DNA from: Gnetum montanum
Lineage: Eukaryota; Streptophyta; Gnetopsida; Gnetales; Gnetaceae
Assembly (NCBI GenBank): GCA_015680685.1
Contig: MNCI01008302.1
Span: forward strand, 692,117-756,116
Reading direction: 5' to 3'
Length of the DNA stretch: 64,000 bases
The position numbers and the translations under genes were made by a program. Positions 18,990-31,850 of this stretch are shown piece by piece. The notes below the pieces were generated by a model that saw nothing but the letters and a program-made list of their open reading frames with translations, did no database searches and was not told the origin of the DNA. Every line of letters begins with the position of its first letter. Positions within the stretch are counted from its first letter, which is position 1.

Positions 18990-21620
18990 CCTTTCCACTT
19001 TGTTTCCATGCTATGGGAGTTACTCCATCATGGAAGAATGATGGGAATTGGTTTTGGAGGTTGGAGAAAAGTTATACAAGAAAAATATTGAGGTTGTGAG
19101 GTCCTGGGCTTCTTTAGTGGAGATCTTTGATTTCTAGGAGTGTTAGCTTACCTTCAAAAGTGGAAAAGCAACTTTCCCCCACCACCCCCACCTTGTTTCC
19201 ACATTGGGGAGGTTACTATATCATGGAAGAAGAATCCTATATCTAGGCCAATTTGGATCAAAATAAACCATGCATGTTGCCTCTTGGGATTTTCAAGGTC
19301 AAGGGCTATGGATTCATGTCAAAATTTGATAATTTTGGGCATTCCTAAGTGGTTTTTTAGCATCCCCCATTTATTACATGCTAGGAATAGAAAAATCAAT
19401 GTGAAAAACAAGGGGGAAAGGATTTTTGATAAATTTTAACCTCAATTGACTTTGCATGTCAACCTCTAGGGCTACCAAGGTTGAGGACTAGGGTTTGGTG
19501 TCAAGTTTTGGAAATTTTGAGTATTTCTAAGTAGTTCTTTGGCTTTCCCTCCCATCTTCCACACTGGGGATAGAAACCTTAGTGTGAAAAATAAGGGGGA
19601 GTGGAGTTTTTACCAATTTTAACCTCAATTGGCTTTGCATGTCAACATTCGTGGCTACTAGGTTTGAGGACTAGGATTTGGAGGTAAAACTGGTCATATT
19701 AGAGGTTTTTTAAGTGGTTTTTGGACTCCCCCCATTTTCATGTTGGGTATTTCATGATTAATGTGGAAAAATGGAAGGAATTTTTTTAATGCTTTATTAT
19801 CACTTTTAGTCATGCATGTAGGTTCCTAAGATTGTTGGCAATGATGGTCAATTCCTATTAACAAAATTTGGCTATCTTGAAGAATGATGAGTGGTCTTTG
19901 GGCTTCCCCCATTCTTCCATGCTAGGGCTTCCAAGATAAATGTGAAAAAATAAGGGGAAATATTTTTGGTCATTTTTTATCTTTTTCGAGTGTGCATGTA
20001 AGCTTCCTAAGCTGTCAACATTGACTGCTAACATCTGATGTTATATTTTGGTCATCTCAAAGGTCATAAGGTAATTTATACACTTCCCCACTTTTTTCTA
20101 TGCTGGGACTTATATTCTTAGTGTGGAAAATATGGGGGAATTCATTTTTATTTCTTTTGATCACTCTCAAGCATGCATGTAGGCTTCCTAAGTTGCTGAT
20201 GATGACTACTGCTACTTCATGTTAAAATTTCATTGTTTCAAGGTTGAAAAGGCATTTTTTGGACTTCCCCCTCTTTTTCAACACTAGGGCTTCCATTATT
20301 AGCATGAAAAAATAGGTGAAAATATTTTTGATCATTTTTTATCATTTTCGGATGTGCATGCAGGCTTCCTAAGTTACTAGCATCAACTACTGATATCTAT
20401 GTCAAATTTTGGTTATCTCAAAGGTCATAAGGTAATTTTTTGGACTTTTCCAATTTTTCCATGCTAAAAATTCTATGATTAGTGTGGATAATTGAGGGAA
20501 ATTATTTTTAATTACTTTTAGCCACCCTCAGACATGCATGTAGGCTTCTGAAGTTGCCAATGATGATGATTGCTACTTGATGTCAAGATTTGGTTATTTC
20601 AACATTGATAAAGCATTTTCTAAACTTTCCCTATTTTTCCACATTCGGGATTCCATGCTTAGCATGAAAAATTTTGGAGAAATCATTTTTATTATTTTTG
20701 GTCATTTTTGATTATGCATGCATGCCCCTAAGGTTGTTGGTGTCACCTACTATCATCTGACACTAAAATTTGATTATTTCAAGGGTCATAAGCCATTTTT
20801 TGGACCTTCCCCACTTTTCCTCTCTAGGGCTTCCATTATTAGTGTGGAAAATTATGGGAAAATATTTTTCAATCATTTTTGGTCGATTTAACCATGCATG
20901 AGTGCTCACAAGGTTACCAATGTTGGTCATCAATACCTAAGGTTAAGATCTAGTTGTTTTCAAGGTTATGAAAGGGTTTTTAGGCTTCCCCTCTTTTTTC
21001 AAGATAGGGGTTAAAGGCTAAATGTGGAAGAGGTCATCTAGTTCAATAAATTTAGATCTAGGCCAAATCTACAACTAATTGACCATGCATGTTGACCTTT
21101 GAGGTTGTTGATGTCAATGGTCAATGTTAGGTGTCAATATTCAATAGTTTGAAGGCTTCTAAGTACCTCATGAATATTTTCCCCTTTCCTCCATGCTAGG
21201 AATGGAAGCCCCAAAGTGGAAAAATGGGGATGGCATATTTCTACTATTTTTAACCCATTTTGGGGCTTTTGCTTTGGAGGGTTTCAACAAGGTCTAGGGG
21301 TCATCATGCATCAAAAAATGGTTATTAAGTCATCAATTTAGGTCATTCTTGGCTTCCCCCCATCTATCCACACTAAGGATGAAAGACTCGGTATGGAAAA
21401 AGTCTCCCCTAGCATGGAAAACACCAAATCCCAGGTTTTGACCAATTTTGACTAGTTTCAACTAAGTTTGATGAGATTTTAAGGTTACTCGACATATTTG
21501 GAGGGGTTCTAGGTTATGTGGGGTCCACTTTGGAGTCAAAATTGTGCTAGATGGGTGTTGGGAGGAAAGACTCATTGTCACTCCCCGCCCTTCTTCCACA
21601 CTAGGCACTTTTGCCCCAAC
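18990..21620 (+). repeat. 180-bp tandem array with a hairpin in each unit
   Basis: The motif TTCCATGCTAGGG or TTCCACACTGGGG recurs near 19,195, 19,375, 19,555, 19,735, 19,915, 20,098, 20,275, 20,455, 20,635, 20,815, 20,995 and 21,190, a period of 178-183 bp apart from the last step (195 bp), with looser copies on either side. Within each unit the motif is followed after roughly 15-20 bp by its approximate inverse (AGTGTGGAA and a G-run), so each unit can fold as a CCCCC...TTCCACACT / AGTGTGGAA...GGGGG stem. The TTCCATGCTAGGG motif also occurs in the LTR of element A at 12,380-12,480. Confidence 0.88.
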
Positions 21621-21929
21621 ATGAAAATCCATGGTGGTTAGCCATGCTCATGTTTTACCTAAATTTGGAAACTTGGTGTTGAAAAAGGTAATTCTAGGTT
21701 GCTAAAAATAGAAACATATTTGTAAGCCTAACAAATTTGTAAAATGATAAACATATTTCCACATTGGGTATGGTATTCCTAGCATGGATGCATGGTAAGA
21801 TTTCCATAATGTCTTAAGTGCTAAAATTAGTAATAATCTTTTTCAAATTTCGCCATTTTCTCTATGTTGAGCCTACCATGGCACCCAAACATAGATGAGG
21901 AAAAAGTAAAAATCCCATAATTTAGAGGA

Positions 21930-24900
21930 TGGATGAGCATTCAAGGGACTTATCAGAGGTTCCCAGGCCATCTTCATCTAGGCTGCATCTGTCATTTCTC
22001 CAAGGTAGGTAATTCTACATATTTTTGCCTTTGTTTTCATGCTTTTCTCTAGTTTTCAACCTTTCAAGTGTTAGGATCATTTTTTCATACCTACTCAAGT
22101 TAAAATTCTAACAAAATCCCACCTCCTATTTTGGCTACTCCCATGAGATCTATGGTTGTTTTATCACTTTGACTTTTGGAGATTTGAGTTTGAAAATAGG
22201 CCTTGTTGTTTTGTGCTTTTTTCTCAAAATCCTAGGGTATGGCCATTTTCTTTTTCTTTTTAGATCTAGGCCTTAGGATTTGTTAAAATTAAATTTTAAA
22301 AAAATCCTACCACATTATTTTATGTGAATTTAAATTGGTTGTAAGGTTTTTGACTATTTCAATCATTTTAATGGCTATATGAAGTTTAGGCTTTGGGATT
22401 TTTGAAGTTTTGTTACAAAAAAGCAAGCCAAGCTGTGTATTTTTTTCTCTATAAAATGGCTACATATTTATTAAATCAAAGGTTATGTAATTGTATCCCT
22501 TTTTTTAAGCTTCTCAATCGTTGTTGTCTCATTTAATTTGGCTTTCAAACAAGGGAGTTATGATTGTTATCCTAACATTGCACAGTTAGACTATCTATGC
22601 CACTTTTGTAATTTCATATAGATTTGTGAAATTTCATAAGAAAACCACCAATATTTGTACTATTTTTTGGTCATGGCTACATACTATTTTGCTTCAGCTT
22701 TCCAACAAAGGTGGAATTGCTTTGATTGGATTTAAAATGATTTTTTTATGAATTTTTTGCTAAGGTTGTGTCGATCATGGCAAGACTCATGGTTGTAGTA
22801 TGTTGTCCAAAATAGAAGTGGTTGATTTTTTGCTTTTTCTAGAAGAGTAAAAGCTTTTTCTATTTTAAATAATTTTTTGTTATGGCTTCATGGCTTTTTC
22901 TAAGCTTATCATGCTTTTTTCTAAATTTGTGCATAGTTTAGATGTTTTTTCCAAATTTATGCATGTTTTGCATAATTTTATATGCTATTTCTAAACTTAT
23001 GCTTACTTTTTTTTCAAATTTATGCATAATTTAGATTCTTTTTCCTAAATTTATGCATAATTTAGACTAAGATATAGTTTTGATCATAATGTTTTTGGTT
23101 ATAAAGGCTATAAAATATGGCATCAATGTTTTTATGGAATTTCTCAAGCTAATTTAGATAAACACCTAAGAGCTTTTTACAAAAGCTAATTTCACCTCTC
23201 ACTGAGGGAGTTTTCTCTAAATTTGTAATGAAATTCCAATTGGTCATAATGCAATTTTATGAAAGGTTGTGATGAAATTATTTAGGCTAATTCAAAAAAA
23301 CACCTTAGAGATTTTTTACAAAGGCTAATTTCACCTCTGACTGAGTGTTCTATCTAAATTTGCTAAGTAACTCTAATAGGCCATAATGCTTTTACTTTGA
23401 AAGGTTGTAATAGTGCCTTTTTATGAAATTTCTTAAGCCTATTAGATAAACACCTTAGAGGCTTTTACAGAGGATAATTTCACCTTCAACTGGATGTTTT
23501 CCTAACCTATTAAGAAATTTTAATTAATCACACTATTTTTGCTTTATTTTGTGTATGGTCTTCTTAAGGCCTATACTCATTATAGTGTAGCTAGTAGGCA
23601 TTTTGTGCTACATTGGTCATCCCAAGACCAATACTCCACTGCATAACCTACCTATTGGGAAGCTCTTATTGTGGTTTCAGCCTAGGGCAAGGGACTTCCA
23701 TACCTACGTCCTCAAGAACTTCAGTATGATGCTATGGTCACACTTGTTAGCAGATGTAGCTAGGGTTTTTGTGGAGACCCTATTGCCTCAGGAATTAAGT
23801 TTAATTACCAAGTATATTATTGATAAATTAGATCCTAAAACTGTAGGGGGACCTATAGATGTTGTAAGTTCATGCTACGTGTTGGATATCTAGATGATGC
23901 CAGAGTATAGTCAATATAATACTGATAATACTCTAATGGTGGCACATAGAGCCCACACACTATTCTAGAACTCTCCTAGCACCATGTATCATCTACAGGG
24001 GTAAACATGGTTATTGTAATGTTTCTTATGGTTTTGGCTTAATTTCTTTGCCTAACTTCATTAATTTTTCTTCTTGTGTGTACAAGGTTAATGAGCAGGG
24101 CTTGATTATTAATGATCAAATCCTAGTAGTGGCTTAAATTGCATTGAATGGATTCATCAAGAGTCCCTAAATCAGAGCTACTATCTATCAACATTTAAGA
24201 AGGGACTTTGATGAATACACCACTAGCTTCAACATGGTATACAAGAAGTGCAAGGATGATAAGATGATGCACAACTGGTGGATAGATGCTAGTAACATTG
24301 ATCAGACTCTTATAGTTGGAGACTCTACATCACAAAAGAAAAGTAAATGTGAACACATAACTTCTAGTGTTTCATGGAATTAAGTGTTTTATTGCTTTTC
24401 TTGGGTGTTGAAATTGCACATATGGATGCTAACCTTTGGTTATTGCTTTTCATGACCTTCTACCTTACCTGATTTCACTATACCACTTTTAGGCTTACAT
24501 CATAAGGAAACCCTCATCTTGAAGTTTGGTGATGTGACATCAGCACAAGAGTGGCTAAGGTAATAGGAACTTGGATATGTTCAAGAAAACATCCAACATG
24601 TAGGTTTTCTTGATGTATTTATAGCACCTATTCCTTCCATTCCTGCTATGGAGATGTTGCATGTTATCAACTCCTTTGATGAGGAGGTTGGTCACTTTAG
24701 TACCATCATTCAAGGTGTTAAGATGAACATTGACATAGGTTTTGGCCTCTTTCGTGACTTGTTTGGGGTCTCCACTAATGGGACCAAGGTTCCTACTAGG
24801 ATAGTGAGGGAATTAGGCCATCATGAGGAAGTTCTAGAGTGGCTTGGTGCCAACATGGGCCACTCTAGAATTTCAACAAATAGCTTCACAAACCTTGATG

Positions 24901-27119
24901 AAAAGGAATCATATCCTTTGTTTAGGTCTCATGCATTCCCAAAACTACTATCATAGAAAAAGCTAATCAGCCTAGCACAGGGATGGACCTTTAAGAAGGT
25001 CTTGATGCAGGACATCAAATTTGCTTGGGCTACTACTTTGGCTACTAGGCTTCGAGAGGAGATTCTTAGACTCTGTGTTGACACTTCTATGATAATCCAT
25101 ATGCACTTTGCATTTTTTGCAAGTTATCTAAAGAGGTTCATGGAGTTTTTGGTGGTGTATAGGAATGGACAATGGATTTCCCAAGATCCAAGGTAACTTT
25201 CTAAGCCTTGGATAACACATATTTATCCAACAATGTGGGCTTAGAACGCACCAGAGGATGTGGATGAGATATTATCCATCAACACTAAGAGTATTGATGT
25301 TAGGCAATATGAGTCTCCTAATTGTACTAATGATGATGAACCCCTCTCCTTTTTTGCTAGTGTTCAAGAGGCTAAATGGTGATGCATGGAGGCCAAAGAG
25401 GTAGCGAGAGAGAAGCTTAAGAGGCTTATGGAAGAGGCACCCCCAGCATCATATCAACCTACTTCGAAGAAGCTTAAGTTTAAGCTTACACCATCACAAC
25501 TAGTAATCATAGTTATGCTTTATTTAAGTTTGTCTATTTCATGTTTTAAAATTTTATGGCTGCTTTATGGTTTCATTTGTTAATCAATTTTCTGTGTTAT
25601 GATTGTAGACAAGCATCAGATTATAGTAATCCAAGTTGCTACAGAGGCAAAAAAAAGGTGTGCAAAAGAGGCACTCCTAAAGCAACCCATGGTTGAAGGA
25701 CTTGCCGATGTAGGCATAAATGATCTAGATACCTTTTTTGGTGAGGTTGTACTAGGTACCTCTCCCATCATCATCCCAAAGGAGGAGCTAGGTATGCTTA
25801 TGCCTTAATATTGTTTTTATATTGCATTGGTTACATTTGGTTGTCATCCTAACCTTTCAATGATTGTTATGCTTATAATAGTTCCTAAGCCACCAATGAA
25901 ATCTCCCATCCCTGAGTTTCATGAGAATCCATGGGTAGAGACTCCAGACAAAGTGGAGTTCCTGTGTTGAATGGCTAAGGACATCATTGATTGATTACAT
26001 CAGGTTACACTTGAGATAGGTGTGGATTTTGTTTTATGTGCTTTGGTCATAGGCTTTGTTTGCATGATGGCTATTTATGCTTGTGTCTTATGGTTGCATT
26101 TTATGCTTTATGTAGTACTATCCATGGAGTGGCACTCCAACAGGGACATGGAGGTAGACTTTTTACTTAGAATTCCCTCTAACATGTCTAATGTACCCAT
26201 GAAGCTATACAATGCTACCACTAATTTAGCAATGTTGTGTGAAAAATCTTCGTGGGACCTAGAGAGGTGTAATGAATCCCTATGGAAGGAATTTGTCACT
26301 TTGAGGGAAAAGATTCAAAGGTAGGAGGATATAATTAGGAATCTCTAAGACCATAAAGCCTTTATGGAAGCCCAAGTGGCTAACTTGGAGGAGTTACAGA
26401 ATAAGGAGATCACATGGGCTTGCTATTGGCATGCCATTCAAGACATAATAGCAATCCTACAGGAGATGATGAAGCAATGTATGTAAATGCACCTCATCTC
26501 CCAAAAGGTTTAAGACTAGAAGAATCACTCTACTTGGGTCCTATAGTGGGGCAAGACACAAAAGTCCCACAAGTAGCACTAGAAGGCTAATCGTGGGGCT
26601 TAGCAAATGGCTTAAACAAGAGTTAGTTGAATGGCACAAGAGAGAGTTGTTCATTCAGTGGATCCAAGTAGAGAGTGCTTATCAACTCTTTGAAAGCACT
26701 CTCAAGGTGAAGCAATACTCTACTCTTCATATTACTACCATTTTTGGTGAGATTGCTACAACTTCTGTTACTCATGAGCCTCCTACATGGACTCCTATAG
26801 ATAGATTTGGCATTCTTTTTGGTGTTGATCTTGTGGATGTTAACTAAGTCAACATGACAAAGGACCAGATCCTCCATTTTTTGGAGGAAGGCCTTTCCCA
26901 TATACCCCTAGAAGTCATGGAGTTGGACTCTCCATAGGTTTGATCTATTTTATGTCTTATTTTTTTGGTTTTAAGTCATGATCTTTGCTATGGTTTACTA
27001 ACTGGTTATATGTTGTTGCATTTTAGGCCTTAGGAGAGATTGGTGACCCTAGCAGCAAGGGTGGAAATGACTCACCACCTCCTCCTCTCGATGCTACTCA
27101 GCAACCTCCTTCAATTTAA
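21930..27119 (+). pseudogene. Second copy of the spliced antisense gene (decayed), element B
   Basis: Homologous exons are about 21930-22004, 23569-24000, 24087-24342, 24493-25502, 25609-25791, 25882-26019, 26116-26937 and 27027-27119. All seven intron positions of the copy at 3,265-7,575 are kept with GT-AG ends; exon 1 does not align well. The HAD-like domain shows LIIV*LVGIL, FSMMLWSHLLADVAR and NTLMVAHRAHTLF, so the catalytic acidic residues are absent here too. Matches elsewhere include IINSFDEEV-type versus IVDSFDRSV, YPLFRSHAFPKLLS versus YPLFRARLFPKTLS, and FFASYLKRFMEFLVV versus FFAGYIRRLAEFLVV. Many stops and frameshifts, especially in exon 7, make it non-functional. It is antisense to pol of element B. 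Confidence 0.82.
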
Positions 27120-27649
27120 CTTCTTTGCTATTTATTCTTATCTTTATGTTGATGGCTATGGTTAGCCAAAACTATGTTATGAATGGTTATTCTTTGGCAT
27201 CATTGCTACACATTGTGGTTATGGCTATGTATGTTATGGACATTTAATTTTTAATTTGAATTTTTGATTTTATTTCTTGGCTATATGCATCTATGTTGTA
27301 AATGTTGAAAATTGCTATGTTGATGTCTTTGTTGTAACATTAAATCAATTTGATAATAGGTTTTTTTTTTTTTTTAAAAAAAAAAAAGAGATATCATAAT
27401 GAAAGGAACATTTGCTAGTTTTAGGCCATGCAAGCATAGGTTATATTATGTGATTATGGCTACTTTGCTAGTTTAACATCTTAGTAGATAAAAATGCTAG
27501 TTAAAGGTCATAATGGACCATAGTGCCAATTTTAAGTCATAGTGGACCATAGTGCTAGTTTTAGGCCTTATCAGGCCTTGTTTGAATGAGATGCTTTTCT
27601 AATGTTTAAAAAATAATTAAAAATAAAAAATTCATATTATGTTTATATT
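27120..27649 (+). other. 3' flank of antisense gene copy 2 with boundary repeats
   Basis: Non-coding. It holds a T-run joined to an A-run at 27,361-27,387, a near-perfect palindrome, and four or five loose units with the core TGCTAGTTTTAGGCC at 27,412-27,570, again the module-boundary family. It then runs into the polypurine tract. Confidence 0.7.
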
Positions 27650-27681
27650 TGGGCTTGGGAGAGGGTTGGGGGGGGGGGGGG
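27650..27681 (+). other. Polypurine tract facing right (plus)
   Basis: TTTGGGCTTGGGAGAGGGTT followed by a G-run, directly before TTTCAAAAATGCTTTTGG. This mirrors the minus-strand tract and LTR start at 13,885, where about 20 bases before the tract and the first bases of the LTR match. It is therefore an inverted copy of the same 3' end. Confidence 0.8.
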
Positions 27682-28260
27682 TTTCAAAAATGCTTTTGGA
27701 CTACCAAAAGTAGCATTTTCATAGGTTTTGTTGAAGGTATGACCTTTGCTACACTAGAGGCACTTATGCTCAATGTTGGGGGATTTAACCCCTGAAGCCT
27801 CAGCGTGGCTCTTATAGATCCAGTGTGGCACTAGTAATCTCAACATTGATCCTACACCTCTAGCATGGGTGTCATAATCCCAACATGGTTCCTGTAGGCC
27901 TAACATGGGTGGAAGTAGCTAGCATGGGTAAAATTCTTGTTTGCTATGTTTGGTAACTAGAGTGGTTTTGGTAGCTTTGGGGAATCAAAACTTACCATAC
28001 ATGAAGACAATGCTCAATTTAGACACCTCCAACACCTACATGTGTCATCAATATTTTGGCAATTAGGATAACAATTTGAAACAAAGTTTATGGCCATGAA
28101 ACTTATATAAACCAGACTTGAATACCATGAAAGGGTTCCACCATTTTTGAATCCCATAGCTTTGAAAATCCCTTGAAAACACAAAGCTTTTGGAGTAATT
28201 TTCAATGTGAAACCCATTGCCATTGTGATCATTTTTCAACCCCTAATATTATATGAGGCT
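27682..28260 (+). repeat. LTR start in plus orientation, right end of element B
   Basis: It begins TTTCAAAAATGC, equivalent to TGTCAAAAATGCC at 13,885 on the other strand. Decayed AGCGTGG / AGCATGGG / CAACATGG motifs look like worn copies of the CpG-rich LTR repeats. A TATA box (TATATAAA) lies at 28,104-28,111. The right end is undetermined; sequence after about 28,260 is not recognisable as LTR. Confidence 0.6.
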
Positions 28261-29829
28261 TTGTAGTAATGTTGAGCAACTTGGACATTGAGACTCCTAG
28301 TATGGCTCTTTCTTGTGGCCTGAAACCCCCACACATCTTATCCCCCTAGACCATCAACACTATGGATCTTGTGAGGAGTACAATAAGGTTTTACAATTTT
28401 CAAAATTGTGGAATATCTAGATTATGGAGTTGACTATGGCATTCAAGGTTACTAGCTTCAATAGTCTTCAAACCCCTAGTGAAGTGAACCCTTTGCTTCC
28501 TTAGGCATCACTTGTACATACTCTAAACTCTCTTTATTTTTATAATAACAAAGTTCATAGTTCCACTTGTTGTGCAAGTTAGCAAGAATTTATTTTTCAT
28601 CTTGTGAATTTATTTTTTAGCTCTAAATTACATTTTTACTTTATTACCCATGTTTACACTCCATAAGTCCCTAGGTGATTGACAAGAGCATCCAAGGCAC
28701 CTCAGATCCTATTTTCAAAGGCCCTTGGGATCTAAGGTTAAGGTTGTTTTGCTTGGGATCTTCAATTTTCCAATAACCAAATTTTCCAGTTACTACAATT
28801 TTAATATGAGAAATTATAAGATTATTTTGGATGATATAAATACCAATTTTCATAGATCATTAAGCTTAAGGATAAATTGAGCTTTCCATTATCTCTTTAC
28901 ATCATAAATTTTGTTTTACTAATATATATTTTTATTTTCTTTGATTTCTTATTTTTTTCTTCTTGTCTCTATTTTTTTTCTTTCCTTTTTTTATCATTTT
29001 TTATTTTAGTTCATTCATCATTATCTTTCATATTTTCTTTTTCTTTTATACAAAGAGGATTTTTGGTGGAGCATGGGAAACATGGAAATGATTTGAGTGC
29101 TAGATCACCAGCTAGAGTCTTTGACTTGCACAAATATAAGAATTCATCTCTTACCACATGGTATACATAGGTTCATAAGATCATGAATCTCTTTTGACTA
29201 GTATGGCTAGGCAAGTTAACACATGTACCTTAGTCAAATCACATTAATTAGTTCCATCTAGTGATCGAAAGGACTCTTCATGACACACCCTTTCCTTACT
29301 AGTATGTGACAATTTTTTCAAGATTTTAGAGCTCACACCCTAATATATGAATCCATCACCTACCCATGGTTCCAATAACATTAGCTTCAATAGGTCATAG
29401 TATTAGTCCTAGCTCCTTGATGAGTATAAGCCTAATTTATCAATGATTGATAGAAGAGAAATGGTGGATGAATTTTCTATGTGAATATTCCTTTGATTAA
29501 GAATTTAAGTTGGACCAATTTAGCACTCTTGCATTCTCATCACATCTGTAACTCACCCATCCATCATTGCCTTATTAGGTAAGCATTCATAAAGTACATT
29601 AATTGATTTTTTCCTCACATAAAAGTAAAATTACTCTAAAAGAAGAGAAGATATCATGATTGATTATCTATTTAGCTCAAACAAATTCAAACTAAACATA
29701 CTAGTATTTATTAATTATACAAATGAAAATAGTAAAAAATTAAAATATTGATATGGAAGGTCTCTAAGTGTTAAATTAAGTATTAGGCATTTTTAAAGAT
29801 GAAAGATATTCATTATGATATACTAAGTA
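28261..29829. other. No gene seen
   Basis: Mixed AT-rich sequence. Bases 28,870-29,060 are strongly pyrimidine-rich (T-runs), which makes a spurious hydrophobic open frame on the plus strand. No RNA gene or domain recognised. Confidence 0.6.
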
Positions 29830-31850
29830 TTGCCCATCAAGTATTCCATCTAAGACACTTGAATGACACATTTGCATAGTCCATAGGACCAGGAAGAATC
29901 ACATGGTATTTTATTTTCTTATAATTCATTCTTCTAGTATTATTATTTTTTCCAATTTCAAGGTGGAGATCTTGGAAGACCAATTTGGCATCAATAGTGC
30001 TTAACCAAGCTTCTCTCATGATAATAATAAATTTCTCTTCCATCTTGTTTTTTGGTTTGATCACCAAGAAATCTGTAGGATATGACTAGCCTATAATAGA
30101 AATGATCACATTACATACTTGTCCCATGAGACATGCATATGATTAGTCTTCTAGCTCCAACCAAATGTTGGTACACTTGAGAGGAGAGAGCTCCCAATCA
30201 AGGTCTTGGTACAATGAGATAAGATTGACTTATAAACTAGAGTCACAAAGAACTAGATAGCAATCCTTTTCAAAAATTTTGATCTCCACCGTGAGACTAC
30301 CAAGATTTAATCACATTTTAGATAAATATCCTTCCTTGACCATCCATGTAGCCACTATAGATATTTAAATGGTGACAACATCAACATTAGGTATCATCTT
30401 GTTATTCATACCAGACATAGCAGTGAAACTTATTCTTAAAACATATATTGCATTTTGATTATGGTCAAGAAATTTCATCAAGGCCTCCTAAATGTGGATT
30501 GTTATCTAGATTAAATGATTTTCCTTTTCACAAGGTGAAGAGGGTGATGTTGACCTAGTTCCATAGTTCTCACGTTTGTATTTGTGATAGAATTTCCTAC
30601 CATGGCAACTTGAACCTTCTTCCACAATAAAAATAATAGAAGATTGATAATATTTCCTAGATTCATGGATGGAAGTAAGATTATTAGAGTAGGAAATATC
30701 ATGTGATTTAGCTTGTCTTGTTTATATCTAATTGGGTATTCCATCTTGCATGAGACTAGGAAGTAGAAGCTACTACTAGGAAGCTTGGTTGGCAAGATTG
30801 CTTCAAATAGGCATGTACTACTGAGGTATCATAGATGGAGGTTGATAAGAACATGCCTATGCATCATGAAAGTAGGGATTAGTGGGAAGTATCATCTATT
30901 ATTGCATTGGAGTTAGAAGATTTCATGGAGTAACACCCCAAGGATTTGTAGCTTGTAGCTTGCCACTATTGGTATTGCATATGTTGTGGATAGATACTAC
31001 TAGGATAGTATGAATGACTAGGATTTGGGCTCCTCCTTGTTTATCTCTTGATAAATATGGGGTTCAAAGACATCCCAGATCACCTAATTTCACCAATCAT
31101 GTGAGCCATAATTAGACAACATTCTGAATCATAAGAAAGCTTGCCTTTATCCTTGGCATCATACCCCTTTTAACATTCATGTGATGTAACTTCTTTAGTT
31201 GTAGCTTTAACAATCTTACCCTCAATGTCCTTGAAATTAGTGATCATTTTTTTATCCATCACATACCAAAATCACTTCACACTATAGGCCAACTCTAGTA
31301 AGACCTTTTTCATTCTAACCTCCCATCAAGGCGTTAACTATAATGGTAGGTTTAGTAGTACATTCAATGTTCTTAGCCTTTCATCTATGTTTTGGGTCAT
31401 GATTGTACTCCTCAACTAACTATTGCTTTTGCCACTCATCTTCCATGCTTGCTATGGTATCTAAAATTACTTTTGTGCACATGGCCCATCATGTACATAT
31501 CTATGCACTCTCTTTTCTTCCATCTTAGTCCTTTTATGATAGACATTAACTACTCTCTTATAATAAAATCATGATTCATATAGAGATGAGTAATTTTCAT
31601 GTACCTATCCATGATGATGTCAAGAGATTCATAGGCTCCTTATCTTAATCTAGCCATATTCTTCTAGATGCTTGAAGTTTAAGAATAGATCTAAACTTTT
31701 GCATAGAAGATTCTAATCATATCTACCCATCTTTGAATTAATTTTTGAGGTAAGAATTTGTACCAAGCTTCCACATGCTCAATGAAGGTTTGGGAAAACA
31801 ACCAAGGGAGGTTTTCTTTATATTTGAAATATTTTTATTTCAATCACCAA
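29830..31850 (-). pseudogene. Decayed Ty3/gypsy gag-protease remnant
   Basis: Read leftwards: the gag signature WYKFLPQKLIQRWVDMIRIF with GAYESLDIIMDRYMKI near 31,800-31,550. Then, near 30,080-29,900, SYPTDFLVIKPKNK followed by IIIMREAWLSTIDAKL, the worn form of the YPTDF-x-V-x-x-PKN and LGRPWLSTIDA motifs at the end of plant gypsy proteases. Frameshifts and stops are frequent and no RT follows on the left before element B. It is a different gypsy family from elements A and B. Confidence 0.6.

Noticed and set aside
28877-29170. Hydrophobic 97-codon frame suggesting a membrane protein
   Set aside because: Caused by a T-rich tract; no conserved domain and no start context.
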